Below the pieces are notes generated by a model that made no database searches, had not been told where the DNA came from, and saw nothing but the letters and a program-made list of their open reading frames with translations. This document shows, piece by piece, positions 11,765-18,871 of a stretch of DNA of 32,385 bases. How positions within the stretch are numbered: position 1 is the first letter of the stretch; the number at the start of each line of letters is the position of its first letter. A program made the translations under genes and the position numbers. Source of the DNA: a virus; IMG/VR virus record IMGVR_UViG_3300020391_000009, positions 1 through 32,385 of that record; one strand, written 5' to 3'.

Positions 11765-11930
11765 AGACGAGGAGTTTGCTAAACGTTTTGCTCTGAAACC
11801 TATCAAGCCGGATGAGAGGCTGTATCAGATACGGTATCTCCGGCCAGAGCTGGTAGAGAAACTAAAAGCCTACCTTAGAAAGGAAAGAAGAAGATGGAAG
11901 AGAAAAAAATCACACCTGATGGAGGAATGA
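11757..11930 (+). CDS. Small ORF between terminase subunits
   Basis: A 57-residue protein, acidic at the start (MDEDEEF) and basic at the end (RKERRRWKRKKSHLMEE), with YQIRYLRPELVEKLKAYL between. It overlaps the small terminase gene by 8 bases and the large one by 37. It fills what would otherwise be a 129-base gap, which supports it being coding. It may be a packaging accessory protein; no family recognised. Confidence 0.5.
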   Translation: MDEDEEFAKRFALKPIKPDERLYQIRYLRPELVEKLKAYLRKERRRWKRKKSHLMEE

Positions 11931-13429
11931 ACCTCGACTTTTCTAAGTCACCAGTTCTGTGGAAATTTCTCAATGACGATAGTTTTATAAAATCGATCAT
12001 GGGTCCAGTGGGCTCCGGCAAATCCTATGCGTGTTGTGCTGAGTTATTTCGTAGAGCGGTAATGCAGAAACCCAGTCCTAGAGATGGCATAAAATACTCA
12101 CGATTTGCGGTAGTGCGTAACTCCTACCCTATGCTGAAGACCACCACCTTGAAGACTTGGCTGGAGTTGTTTCCAGAAGATGTATGGGGAAATGTGCATC
12201 ACGCTCCACCGATCAAACATCATATTCGTCTTCCCTCAAAAGAAGGAGCCTCCGGTATCGATATGGAGGTGTTGTTTCTGGCCCTTGATCAACCCAAAGA
12301 TGTACGAAAGTTGTTGTCTCTTGAATTAACCGGTGCCTTTGTCAATGAGAGTAAAGAGCTACCGAAAGCAGTGATTGATGGCCTGTCGCATCGTGTTGGC
12401 CGGTATCCTACAAAATCAGATGGTGGACCCACATGGAGAGGTATTATTATGGATAGTAACCCATGCGATGATGACCATTGGCTCTACAAGATGGCTGAGA
12501 AAGAAAAGCCTAGCGGAAAATTTAAGTGGGGCTTTTACAAACAACCGGGCGGTGTAAAGGAGGCTCATGCCGATGAAGTGCCAGCCGATATGCCAGAAGC
12601 TCAAGGGTTTATGTATCAAGCCGGACGATGGTGGCAGACCAATCCCAAAGCCGAAAACCTCGACAATTTGCCAGTTGGCTATTACGAACAGCTCGTTCCC
12701 GGTAAGACCTTGGATTGGATCAGGTGTTATGCTGAGGGTAAATATTCGTATGTTCAAGAAGGTAGACCGGTTTGGCCCGAATATGATGACCACTCTATGT
12801 CCGATGATCTCACCATTCAAGAAGGTATTCCGGTACAAGTGGGGCTCGATTTTGGATTAACACCGTCTGCCGTGTTTGGTCAGAAAATGCAGAATGGCCG
12901 GTGGCATATTCTCCGAGAGATAGTAACGTTTGACATGGGGCTTGAACGTTTTGCTCATCTTCTTAAATCAGAGCTAGAGACTTGGTTTCCAAAATTTGAG
13001 TGCATGATATGGGGTGACCCGGCAGGATCGGCCAGAGATATGATCTACGAGCAAACAGCGTTTGATCACCTCAAGACACATGGCCTCATGGCCCGGCCTA
13101 CCGCCACCAATGAGTTTAAAACCAGAAGAGAAGCAGGGGCAATCCCGATGACCCGGTTGATTGACGGCAAACCCGGCTTTCTGGTCCATAGAGAGTGTGT
13201 CCGGCTGAGAAAAGCTCTAGCTGGAGGCTATCACTTCAAGAGGGTTGCTATGGGCTCTGGTCATGAACGGTTCAAGGATGTACCGAACAAAGACCATAAC
13301 TCACACGTTGCCGATAGTCTGGGATACCTTTTATTGGGTGGTGGGGAACATCGCAACATGGTCCGGGGTAAATCCCCTCACTTCTATAAGACAGCAAATG
13401 CCTGGGGAGATTTTGATGTTTTCGCCTGA
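11894..13429 (+). CDS. terL: Terminase large subunit
   Basis: This 511-residue packaging motor and nuclease drives DNA into proheads. Walker A is GPVGSGKS (37-44), Walker B sits in LTGAFVNE, and the RNase-H-like nuclease acids are likely Asp319 (VGLDFGLTP), Asp375 (IWGDPAG) and Asp474 (DSLGYLL). Length and layout are typical of complete large terminases. ATG 11894 has AGGA about 9 bases upstream. A later ATG at 11927 would still keep both domains, but its GGAGG is too close. Whether packaging is headful or site-specific cannot be read from the sequence. Confidence 0.93.
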   Translation: MEEKKITPDGGMNLDFSKSPVLWKFLNDDSFIKSIMGPVGSGKSYACCAELFRRAVMQKPSPRDGIKYSRFAVVRNSYPMLKTTTLKTWLELFPEDVWGNVHHAPPIKHHIRLPSKEGASGIDMEVLFLALDQPKDVRKLLSLELTGAFVNESKELPKAVIDGLSHRVGRYPTKSDGGPTWRGIIMDSNPCDDDHWLYKMAEKEKPSGKFKWGFYKQPGGVKEAHADEVPADMPEAQGFMYQAGRWWQTNPKAENLDNLPVGYYEQLVPGKTLDWIRCYAEGKYSYVQEGRPVWPEYDDHSMSDDLTIQEGIPVQVGLDFGLTPSAVFGQKMQNGRWHILREIVTFDMGLERFAHLLKSELETWFPKFECMIWGDPAGSARDMIYEQTAFDHLKTHGLMARPTATNEFKTRREAGAIPMTRLIDGKPGFLVHRECVRLRKALAGGYHFKRVAMGSGHERFKDVPNKDHNSHVADSLGYLLLGGGEHRNMVRGKSPHFYKTANAWGDFDVFA

Positions 13430-13898
13430 GGAAATAACAGAAGTATCGAAGCTTGATGGTGTTCGTGCCAAGATTGTAGACTTTGAACCGCATCATATAG
13501 ATCAGATAACCTATAGATCAGCCGATGCAGTCTTTATTCACGAAAATAAAGAAAACCTTGTTGATAGATTGCCAAAGGGTTTTTCCTTTAGCGGAACGTA
13601 TGATGATCAAGTGTTTGCTATGTTTGGCCTCGTTCCTTATTGGAAAGGATGCTACGAGTGCTGGCTGATCCCGGCATCGGATCTTGATACACACATGATG
13701 AAGATGCACCGCACTTCTATACGGTTTTTTGAGTATACCGCCAAGGTTTTACGAGCAAAGCGGTACCAGTGTTATGTATTTTCGGGAAACGTTCGGGCTG
13801 TTCGCTGGATAGAAATGATGGTATTTAAAAGAGAGGGGCTCATGAAAAACTTTGGCCCCAATCAAGAAGACTTTTTTTTATATGCGAGGTATTTCTAA
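13416..13898 (+). CDS. T7 gp13-like internal virion / GNAT-fold protein
   Basis: A 160-residue protein. Segments such as AMFGLVPYWKGCYECWLIPASDLDTH (about 68-93), MMKMHRTSIRFFEYTAK and RAVRWIEMMVFKREG (about 126-140) follow the DUF2833 family, to which T7 gp13 belongs. These proteins adopt a GNAT acetyltransferase-like fold. In T7, gp13 is needed for morphogenesis. The start at 13416 overlaps the terminase end by 14 bases, with GGGGAG upstream. The catalytic residues for acetyl transfer are not evident, so a structural role is as likely as an enzymatic one. Confidence 0.75.
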   Translation: MFSPEEITEVSKLDGVRAKIVDFEPHHIDQITYRSADAVFIHENKENLVDRLPKGFSFSGTYDDQVFAMFGLVPYWKGCYECWLIPASDLDTHMMKMHRTSIRFFEYTAKVLRAKRYQCYVFSGNVRAVRWIEMMVFKREGLMKNFGPNQEDFFLYARYF

Positions 13899-14158
13899 TG
13901 GGATTTTTATTTGGAGGGGGAGGTTCTTCAGCACCGCCACCATCGGACCAACCTAGTCCACAAGAGAGCGTCAAGAAGCAAGAGCAAAAAGTACAAAAGG
14001 AAGAAATCAAAGAAAGACGCAAGATAAATCAGAGAATGCGGAAAATGAAAACTGGAGGTATGCGTCAGCTACTAACACAACAAGACCGAGAAACACCAGC
14101 GTTGGGTAATCCAATGAACGTACAGAGAACGCTAGGGCCAGACAGAAACCCACGATAA
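13898..14158 (+). CDS. Gly/Pro-rich small virion-region protein
   Basis: An 86-residue protein with a Gly/Pro-rich start (MGFLFGGGGSSAPPPSDQP), a charged helix and the basic RKINQRMRKMKTGGMRQLL. Similar short proteins sit beside the portal gene in many T7-like marine phages; function unknown. Start overlaps the previous stop as TAATG. The N-terminal MGFLFGG could be an acylation-like or flexible anchor, which is speculative. Confidence 0.7.
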   Translation: MGFLFGGGGSSAPPPSDQPSPQESVKKQEQKVQKEEIKERRKINQRMRKMKTGGMRQLLTQQDRETPALGNPMNVQRTLGPDRNPR

Positions 14159-14200
14159 TGAAGAAATATTTACGCAACCCAAGAAAAAAGGAGATGAGTG

Positions 14201-14338
14201 ATGCCTATGGTGAGTTACAAGACGAAGGACGGAACAAAGAAGAAGAAGTTCAAGTACAGCAAGAAGGGAGTAGCGGAGGCCAAAAAGATGGCGAAACAGA
14301 CCGGGGGGAAGATTAAGGTCAATAAAAGCTACGCATGA
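14201..14338 (+). CDS. Very small basic protein before the portal
   Basis: A 45-residue, Lys-rich protein (MPMVSYKTKDGTKKKKFKYS...AEAKKMAKQTGG). AAGGAG lies 7 bases before the ATG, and the stop overlaps the portal start (ATGA), so translation coupling to the portal is likely. Comparable 35-50 residue basic proteins sit at this place in other marine podoviruses I recall. An overlapping 52-codon frame (14158-14316) is less likely. Confidence 0.65.
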   Translation: MPMVSYKTKDGTKKKKFKYSKKGVAEAKKMAKQTGGKIKVNKSYA

Positions 14339-15897
14339 AACTTGACGTAACCACACTGAAAGGCCGGTTTGCAAAAGCTATGGCCCACAAAGACGAGTGG
14401 CGATCTATCTATGAGGATGCCTATCGGTATGTCTTGCCAAACCGCAATCTCTATGATGGTAACTACGAAACAACCTCTCCAAAAAATGATAAAATGAACA
14501 GGGTGTACGATAGTACAGCTATCCACTCTACGCAACGATTTGCCAATCGCCTACAGTCTGGAGTATTTCCCACACAGCGACATTGGTGTCGGTTGGTTCC
14601 TGGTGAAGAGATACCGCCAGAACGACAGATAGAAACCCAGCGTGTGCTGGATAATTATGCTGATAAAATGTTTGATGTTATGCGTCAGTCAAACTTTGAT
14701 ATGGCGATGGGTGAGTTCCTCCTTGAGTTAGCTATCGGAACGGCTGTAATGATTATTCAACCCGGTGACGAGTTGCAACCCATTCGCTATACAGCCGTTC
14801 CGTCTTTCTTGATTGCTTACGATGAGGGGCCGTTTGGTACAGTCGATAAGGTCTACAGAAATCATAGGATACCCTTCTCCGCAGTAGATCAGGAGTTCCC
14901 GGATGCAGAGATACCGCCACAGCTCCAGCAAAAGTTTGATGGTAGGGGTGATGAGAAGATCGATCTGTATGAGATAACGTGCTACGATAAAGACGAAGGT
15001 ATCTTTCACTATCATGTCATAACCAAAGAGGGAGATGACGAGATCGTCTATAGACGTATGAACTCTTTCCCTTGGGTAGTATCACGGTATATGAAAGCCA
15101 GTGGTGAGAAGTACGGACGAGGTCCAGTACTCACAGCCCTTCATGATATAAAGACCTTAAATAAATTAAAAGAGTATCATCTTAAGAATGCCTCGCTCTC
15201 TATAGCCGGTGTATACACTGCGATGGACGATGGTGTTCTAAACCCAAATGCGGTGCGACTAGTACCCGGTGCAATCATACCGGTTGCTCGCAACGGTGGA
15301 AACCAAGGAGAGAGTTTGAAGCCCTTGCCTCGGAGTGGAGATATTCAGCTATCGCAAATGTCACAACAAGACCTCGTAATGTCTATCAAGCAAATCCTCA
15401 TGGATGATATGTTGCCTCCTGATACATCGTCAGCCCGATCCGCTACCGAAATATCTGCGAAGATGTCCATATTATCAGAAAATTTAGGTAGTAGTTTTGG
15501 TAGGCTTATACAAGAAACAATGTATCCGGTAGTAAGACGAACCCTAGAGGTGATGGATGAGCTTGGTATGATAGTATTACCGTTGAAGATCAATGGCCTA
15601 CAAGTTAAAGTTCAACCAGTGGCACCGATTGCCATGTCGCAAAATATGGGTAAGGTAAACGAAATACTGCAATATATGCAGATTGCACAGAGTATGGGTC
15701 CGGCTGGACAACTAGCGGTGAAGCAGGACGTTCTCTTAGAGTACATTGCCGATCAGCTAGCTATCCCGGCAGAAGTCCGGATGACACCGGAAGAACGGCA
15801 ACAAATACAGCAAATGCTGATGGAACAAGCGATGCAAATGCAAAATCAACAAGGAATGGCAGAAGGTGGCGGAGAAGCAGAACAACCAGTTGGATGA
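14335..15897 (+). CDS. Portal / head-tail connector protein
   Basis: This 520-residue protein belongs to the T7 gp8-type head-to-tail connecting family (Head-tail_con). DEWRSIYEDAYRYVLPNRN near the N-terminus, QRFANRLQSGVFPTQRHWCRLVPG (about 64-87), a central beta region and YGRGPVLTALHDIKTLNKLKEYHL (about 257-280) fit the family. The Gln/Met-rich C-terminal tail (about 480-510) is likely the barrel or crown end. Dodecamers form the DNA channel at the capsid vertex. It is coupled to the small basic gene upstream by ATGA. Confidence 0.9.
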   Translation: MKLDVTTLKGRFAKAMAHKDEWRSIYEDAYRYVLPNRNLYDGNYETTSPKNDKMNRVYDSTAIHSTQRFANRLQSGVFPTQRHWCRLVPGEEIPPERQIETQRVLDNYADKMFDVMRQSNFDMAMGEFLLELAIGTAVMIIQPGDELQPIRYTAVPSFLIAYDEGPFGTVDKVYRNHRIPFSAVDQEFPDAEIPPQLQQKFDGRGDEKIDLYEITCYDKDEGIFHYHVITKEGDDEIVYRRMNSFPWVVSRYMKASGEKYGRGPVLTALHDIKTLNKLKEYHLKNASLSIAGVYTAMDDGVLNPNAVRLVPGAIIPVARNGGNQGESLKPLPRSGDIQLSQMSQQDLVMSIKQILMDDMLPPDTSSARSATEISAKMSILSENLGSSFGRLIQETMYPVVRRTLEVMDELGMIVLPLKINGLQVKVQPVAPIAMSQNMGKVNEILQYMQIAQSMGPAGQLAVKQDVLLEYIADQLAIPAEVRMTPEERQQIQQMLMEQAMQMQNQQGMAEGGGEAEQPVG

Positions 15898-16132
15898 TGA
15901 TCTATGGCCTGATTTGACGGAAGATCTGCAAATTTCGCACTTAGATTTGCTATTCGCTACCGTCTTCAATACACCGGACGGCATCAAGGTACTCAAGCAT
16001 TTAGAGAGTACAACGATAGATCAACCATGCTGGTTTCCGGGAAGTGATCCTAGTCAGGGATATTTCCGAGAAGGTCAGAACTCACTCATACGGCAGATCA
16101 ATAGTAGAATAAGGAGAGCTAAGAATGTCTGA
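15866..16132 (+). CDS. Bbp19-like small structural protein
   Basis: An 88-residue protein with LFATVFNTPDGIKVLKHLESTTIDQPCWFPGSDPSQGYFREGQNSLIRQINSRI. The 'F.t..G..vL..L......p.....d....yreGq..lir.I' pattern fits the phage Bbp19-like family found between portal and scaffold genes. The start is GTG at 15866; no in-frame ATG occurs early. It overlaps the portal by 32 bases and the scaffold by 8. Function in the virion is not established. Confidence 0.75.
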   Translation: MAEKQNNQLDDDLWPDLTEDLQISHLDLLFATVFNTPDGIKVLKHLESTTIDQPCWFPGSDPSQGYFREGQNSLIRQINSRIRRAKNV

Positions 16133-16910
16133 AGAACAGCAAGAAGACCAACAAGAAGAGCTACCTCTTCAAGAAAGCAATATGCAAAAGTTAGCAGGAG
16201 AAGATCTCAATGCCCCGACAGAAGAAGAAAACTCGCACCTCCAGACCGATGCTGAGCCGGAGGGTGTTGATCCGGACGAGATTGAGTTCGTCAAACCGGA
16301 GTTCCTCCCGGAGAAGTTCTGGGATCCGGAGAATGGCACGAACGTAGAGAAACTATCAAAAGCCTATTCTGAGTTAGAGAAGAAGTTCTCACGAGGCGAT
16401 CACAAAGCTCCAAAGGAATACGATACCTCGTTTTTAGGTGAGAATATTCCGGAGGATGATGAGATGCTGAATAGCTACTTAGACAAGGCAAAACGCTACG
16501 GTATGTCTCAGGATGACTTTCAAGAGCTGGCTATGCAGTTTGTAGGAGCTGTAGAGGATGAAGCTCAGAGTGAGCAAGAGTTTATTGAAGAGCAAAAAAG
16601 AATGCTGGGTAATAATGCTGTCGAGTTGGTCCGGTCAAACTATGATTGGGCTAACGGTCTTTTGAGCAAGGGAGTGATAACACAAACCGAGTTTGATGTA
16701 CTGGACCAGATGGGAGGCACGGCAGACGGTACCCGGTTACTCCGGAAGATACGTAATATTTCGAGCCCCAAAGAACTGCCCATACCCTCTTTCCAAGGAG
16801 AGAGAAAGACCAAGGAAGAGTTGGCCCAGTATGTCGCTGACCCTCGTTGGAAGTCGGACCCGGTGTGGCGAAAGCAGAAAGAAAAAGAGTTCTTTGATAA
16901 TATAGCGTAA
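16125..16910 (+). CDS. Capsid scaffolding protein
   Basis: This 261-residue, highly acidic protein (EEQQEDQQEELPLQES... start) has helical middle segments and a C-terminal basic helix (DPRWKSDPVWRKQKEKEFF). These are hallmarks of T7 gp9-type scaffolds that drive procapsid assembly and then leave. It sits between the portal/Bbp19 genes and the coat gene, the usual place. ATG overlaps the previous gene; AGGAG lies about 8 bases upstream. Confidence 0.85.
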   Translation: MSEEQQEDQQEELPLQESNMQKLAGEDLNAPTEEENSHLQTDAEPEGVDPDEIEFVKPEFLPEKFWDPENGTNVEKLSKAYSELEKKFSRGDHKAPKEYDTSFLGENIPEDDEMLNSYLDKAKRYGMSQDDFQELAMQFVGAVEDEAQSEQEFIEEQKRMLGNNAVELVRSNYDWANGLLSKGVITQTEFDVLDQMGGTADGTRLLRKIRNISSPKELPIPSFQGERKTKEELAQYVADPRWKSDPVWRKQKEKEFFDNIA

Positions 16911-16927
16911 CTAGAACCTACTTTTAG
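16911..16927 (+). promoter_or_regulatory. CTAGAA...TTTTAG hairpin after scaffold gene
   Basis: CTAGAA (16911-16916) pairs with TTTTAG (16922-16927) with one G-U, loop CCTAC. It starts right after the scaffold stop. Sequence and placement match the recurring boundary hairpins at 8885 and 28559. Confidence 0.45.
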
Positions 16928-16959
16928 CTTTACTACATTTTCAAGATATGGTATCGGTG

Positions 16960-16994
16960 GATTGAGCGATAACTACATCTGTAGCCGTTCAATC
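16960..16994 (+). promoter_or_regulatory. Long hairpin in the coat-gene leader
   Basis: GATTGAGCG (16960-16968) pairs with CGTTCAATC (16986-16994), one G-U, and encloses a second stem CTACA-TC-TGTAG (16973-16984). It lies in the 152-base gap before the coat gene, about 70 bases upstream of its start. An 8-T run at 17043-17050 follows but is not adjacent. Possible RNA-processing, stability or attenuation element raising coat expression relative to scaffold. Confidence 0.55.
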
Positions 16995-17062
16995 ACTTTG
17001 ATTGGCGGATTTATTCCATAACCAAGAAAAAACTAATGTTAATTTTTTTTATGGAGCGATAG

Positions 17063-17920
17063 ATGTCGAACAACAATATCAGTACAGCATTCGTCACTAT
17101 CTTTGAAAGCGAAGTTCACCAGGCTTATCAGTCTGAGGCTAAACTTGCCGGAACAGTCAGAACCCGAACTAATGTTGAGGGTAGTACTGTAAAGTTCCCG
17201 AAGTTAGCCAAAGGCCAAGCCTCTGTAAGGAACCCTGGAACTCAAGTGACCCCTGTAGGGGCGCAGTTCTCAAGCGTTACCGCATCAATGGTGGATTATT
17301 CTGCATCAGAGTACAGTGACATATTTAACCAGGCAAAAGTAAATTTTGACGAAAGATCAGAGCTTGCCGAAATGCTAGGAAAAGCCATAGCCAGACGCGA
17401 AGACCAAGTGGTTATTGATGCACTCATAAACGCATCAGCCGGGTCAACCGTTGCCAACACTGTGGTGACTTCTGGATCAGCAAGTGCCTCTGACCTAAAT
17501 GTCGGAAAGATTATTGAAGCTGGTAAGAAACTTAACGCTAAGAACGTACCATCAACCGAGAGATACCTCTTAGTTCATGCCAACTCAATGGCCTCCTTGC
17601 TTGGAGATGAAAGAGCCGTAAGCTCAGACTTTATACAACTTCAAGCGTTAGCCAGAGGTGAGCTTAATCAATTTGCCGGATTTAGTATAATTATGTTTGG
17701 CGATAGAGATGAGGGCGGTATTCCAATCGATGGATCAAGCGACAGAACGTGTGTGGCGTTTCACAAGTCAGCAATCGGTCTTGGCGTTGGTATGCCAGCT
17801 AAAACAGAAATCAATTATGTACCGGAAAGAACATCATTCCTCGTAACTGCCATGTATTCGGCAGGAGCGATAGCGGTCGATGTTGACGGCATAGTAGATG
17901 TAATATGTAGGGAGAGCTAA
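17063..17920 (+). CDS. Major capsid (coat) protein
   Basis: This 285-residue coat protein resembles the Phage_capsid_2 (HK97-fold) family: NNNISTAFVTIFESEVHQAYQSEAKL start, GTVRTRTNVEGSTVKFPKLAKG (30-51), SEYSDIFNQAKVNFDERSELAEMLGKAIARREDQVVIDAL (about 81-120) and the ALARGELNQFAGFSIIMF segment. Its place after the scaffold supports the call. GGAG lies 7 bases before the ATG. It has the longest leader in the structural region, with hairpins, which suggests separate control for high expression. Confidence 0.9.
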   Translation: MSNNNISTAFVTIFESEVHQAYQSEAKLAGTVRTRTNVEGSTVKFPKLAKGQASVRNPGTQVTPVGAQFSSVTASMVDYSASEYSDIFNQAKVNFDERSELAEMLGKAIARREDQVVIDALINASAGSTVANTVVTSGSASASDLNVGKIIEAGKKLNAKNVPSTERYLLVHANSMASLLGDERAVSSDFIQLQALARGELNQFAGFSIIMFGDRDEGGIPIDGSSDRTCVAFHKSAIGLGVGMPAKTEINYVPERTSFLVTAMYSAGAIAVDVDGIVDVICRES

Positions 17921-17921
17921 G

Positions 17922-18206
17922 ATGGCATTTGTTAGAAATGATTTTAATACCATCGGTGGACAGGCCAGAGCCGGAGTTACTCCAGCAATGTATGTCTATA
18001 CCACAACCGAGGCTCACACCGCAGTTGATGCGTCAGGATACTTCAACGATATATCCGACATTCTCAGCGTAGGTGACATGATCATCGTTCACGGTTCAAC
18101 CGGTGGCACACGAACAATCACGATGCACGTAGTCGTATCTAACGCCAGTTCGGTGGTAGATATAAGCAACGGCACGGTAATCGCAGTGGTTACTGATAGT
18201 GATTAA
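17922..18206 (+). CDS. Putative head decoration / minor structural protein
   Basis: A 94-residue, beta-rich protein: MAFVRNDFNTIGGQARAGVTP, YVYTTTEAHTAVDASGYFND, SVGDMIIVHGSTGG, then repeated Val/Thr strands. Proteins starting MAFVRND with this layout are common in marine phage structural regions and appear to be head-surface or fibre accessory proteins. It lies one base after the coat stop, so similar expression is expected. Confidence 0.65.
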   Translation: MAFVRNDFNTIGGQARAGVTPAMYVYTTTEAHTAVDASGYFNDISDILSVGDMIIVHGSTGGTRTITMHVVVSNASSVVDISNGTVIAVVTDSD

Positions 18207-18211
18207 TATTC

Positions 18212-18239
18212 TTGGGGGGTGGTTCCGACTGCCCTCCAA
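18212..18239 (+). promoter_or_regulatory. GC-rich hairpin after the decoration gene
   Basis: TTGGGGGG (18212-18219) pairs with CCCTCCAA (18232-18239) with one G-U; loop of 12 bases. No U-tract follows on the + strand, so this is not a classic terminator. It could protect the 3' end of the coat/decoration message or partly attenuate transcription into the tail genes. Confidence 0.5.
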
Positions 18240-18256
18240 ACCAATATGGGGTTTGA

Positions 18257-18871
18257 ATGGCAAGCACAGACACAGACGTATCTATTTGTTCTCAAGCCCT
18301 ATTACTGCTCGGATCAACGAGCATATCCTCTTTTTCTGATGGAACAGCCCCAGCCTCTATAGCTCAGGTTATCTATCCTAAAGTAAAAGCACAAACGCTA
18401 GGAATGTATCCTTGGAGCTTTTCTCTTACAAAAACACAGTTGGCCCAATCGGCCTCCACACCATTAAGCTATTGGCAGTATGCCTATGCCCTACCCTCCG
18501 ACATGGTCAATGGTGTACCTCGCAAAGTCTTTGTCTCTAATAATACCAATGCTCCTAATCTCACAGACTATGAGATCCAAGGAGCCGAGCTTCTATCTCA
18601 AGAACAAACAATATTTATAGATTATCAACGTGATGTGAACGAGCAGTCCATGCCGGCTTACTTTGTGCAGTTACTGATATATCAGGTAGCATGGCACTTA
18701 GCCGAGCCGGTGACGGATCAAACAACAAAGTCAGAGTATTGGAAGACTGTAGCCCTTGGTACTCCTCTGGAAAGTTTACGAGGTGGGTACTTTCGACAAG
18801 CGACTGCTATTGATGGATCAGGCCAATCGTCACAAGTTCTCGCTGATTATGTGCTGGTAGATGTACGATGA
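18257..18871 (+). CDS. Tail tubular protein A (T7 gp11-like)
   Basis: This 204-residue adaptor forms the upper ring of the short tail beneath the portal. DVSICSQALLLLGSTSISSFSDGT (7-30), LGMYPWSFSLTKTQLAQ (48-64), YALPSDMVNGVPRKVFV (75-91) and AWHLAEPVTDQTTKSEYW (about 143-160) follow the T7 gp11-type gatekeeper family. The stop overlaps the gp12-like gene as ATGA. Length is close to that of T7 gp11 (196 residues). Confidence 0.9.
   Translation: MASTDTDVSICSQALLLLGSTSISSFSDGTAPASIAQVIYPKVKAQTLGMYPWSFSLTKTQLAQSASTPLSYWQYAYALPSDMVNGVPRKVFVSNNTNAPNLTDYEIQGAELLSQEQTIFIDYQRDVNEQSMPAYFVQLLIYQVAWHLAEPVTDQTTKSEYWKTVALGTPLESLRGGYFRQATAIDGSGQSSQVLADYVLVDVR

Noticed and set aside
14158-14316. 52-codon frame starting as TAATG after the Gly-rich gene
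   Set aside because: Overlaps the basic 45-residue gene, which has AAGGAG, an ATGA link to the portal and the composition of known small phage proteins; this frame is polar low-complexity.
17031-17050. Intrinsic terminator at the 8-T run before the coat gene
   Set aside because: The T-run is preceded only by a weak, AT-rich imperfect stem, and the strong hairpin is about 50 bases upstream.
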